Shown: positions 12,709 to 12,726 of the stretch, piece after piece | Layout of the letters: each line of letters begins with the position of its first letter | Position numbering within the stretch: position 1 is the first letter of the stretch | NCBI GenBank assembly: GCA_049306275.1 | Contig: JBAQQB010000119.1 | Coordinates: forward strand, 1 to 12,726 | Reading direction: 5' to 3' | Source: JADJTT01 sp049306275 | Lineage (GTDB): Bacteria > Bacteroidota > Bacteroidia > Chitinophagales > Saprospiraceae | Length of the DNA stretch: 12,726 bases | The notes under the pieces: model-generated | Seen by the model: the letters and a program-made list of their open reading frames with translations, nothing else | Databases searched by the model: none | Told to the model about the DNA's origin: nothing | Program-made: the position numbers and the translations under genes

Positions 12709-12726
12709 AATGGTTTTGGGGGGGCG

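Overview
The window looks like an ordinary stretch of chromosome from a GC-rich member of the Bacteroidota, most likely a Saprospiria/Lewinella-like bacterium. The class-level placement is an inference. The evidence for the phylum is two secreted proteins with type IX secretion (T9SS) C-terminal sorting domains, a DUF4837 lipoprotein, and several TAnnTTTG-like -7 promoter elements. Ribosome-binding sites are weak and A-rich. I saw no tRNA, rRNA, CRISPR array, transposase or phage gene.

Layout, left to right. Positions 56-988 (minus) hold a sugar-1-phosphate nucleotidyltransferase, preceded by a 41-residue single-helix membrane protein that has its own intrinsic terminator. Positions 1129-1925 (plus) hold a two-gene housekeeping operon with an ATGA overlap: D-aminoacyl-tRNA deacylase (dtd) and a MazG-like nucleotide pyrophosphohydrolase. 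Converging on it are a small membrane protein (1928-2227) and a secreted DUF2341/T9SS protein (2242-3513). A PrsW-family intramembrane protease (3582-4283, minus) is separated from htpG (Hsp90, 4740-6572, plus) by a 456-base intergenic region with strong inverted repeats. A terminator hairpin at 6578-6599 separates htpG from a convergent minus-strand operon: an ECF sigma factor (7345-7956) followed by a membrane-anchored zinc-finger anti-sigma protein with a periplasmic TPR domain (6613-7332). Next, all on the minus strand, come a DUF4837 lipoprotein (8055-9128), a membrane-anchored SRPBCC plus GyrI-like protein (9227-10255) and a large T9SS beta-propeller protein (10348-12042). A multi-helix membrane protein (12095-12595, plus) diverges from the last. 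The window ends with a 21-bp perfect hairpin.

How the genes fit together: dtd and the MazG-like enzyme are both quality-control enzymes, one removing D-amino acids from tRNA and the other removing non-canonical nucleotides. The PrsW, HtpG and sigma/anti-sigma group is suggestive because PrsW proteases cut membrane anti-sigma factors in Bacillus, but a functional link here is only a hypothesis. I found no clearly new multi-gene system. The most interesting signals are regulatory: a 10-bp inverted repeat bracketing the sigma-factor promoter, an imperfect dyad in the divergent 12043-12094 spacer, the structured 4360-4460 region, and the terminal hairpin with an unusual T-before/A-after architecture.
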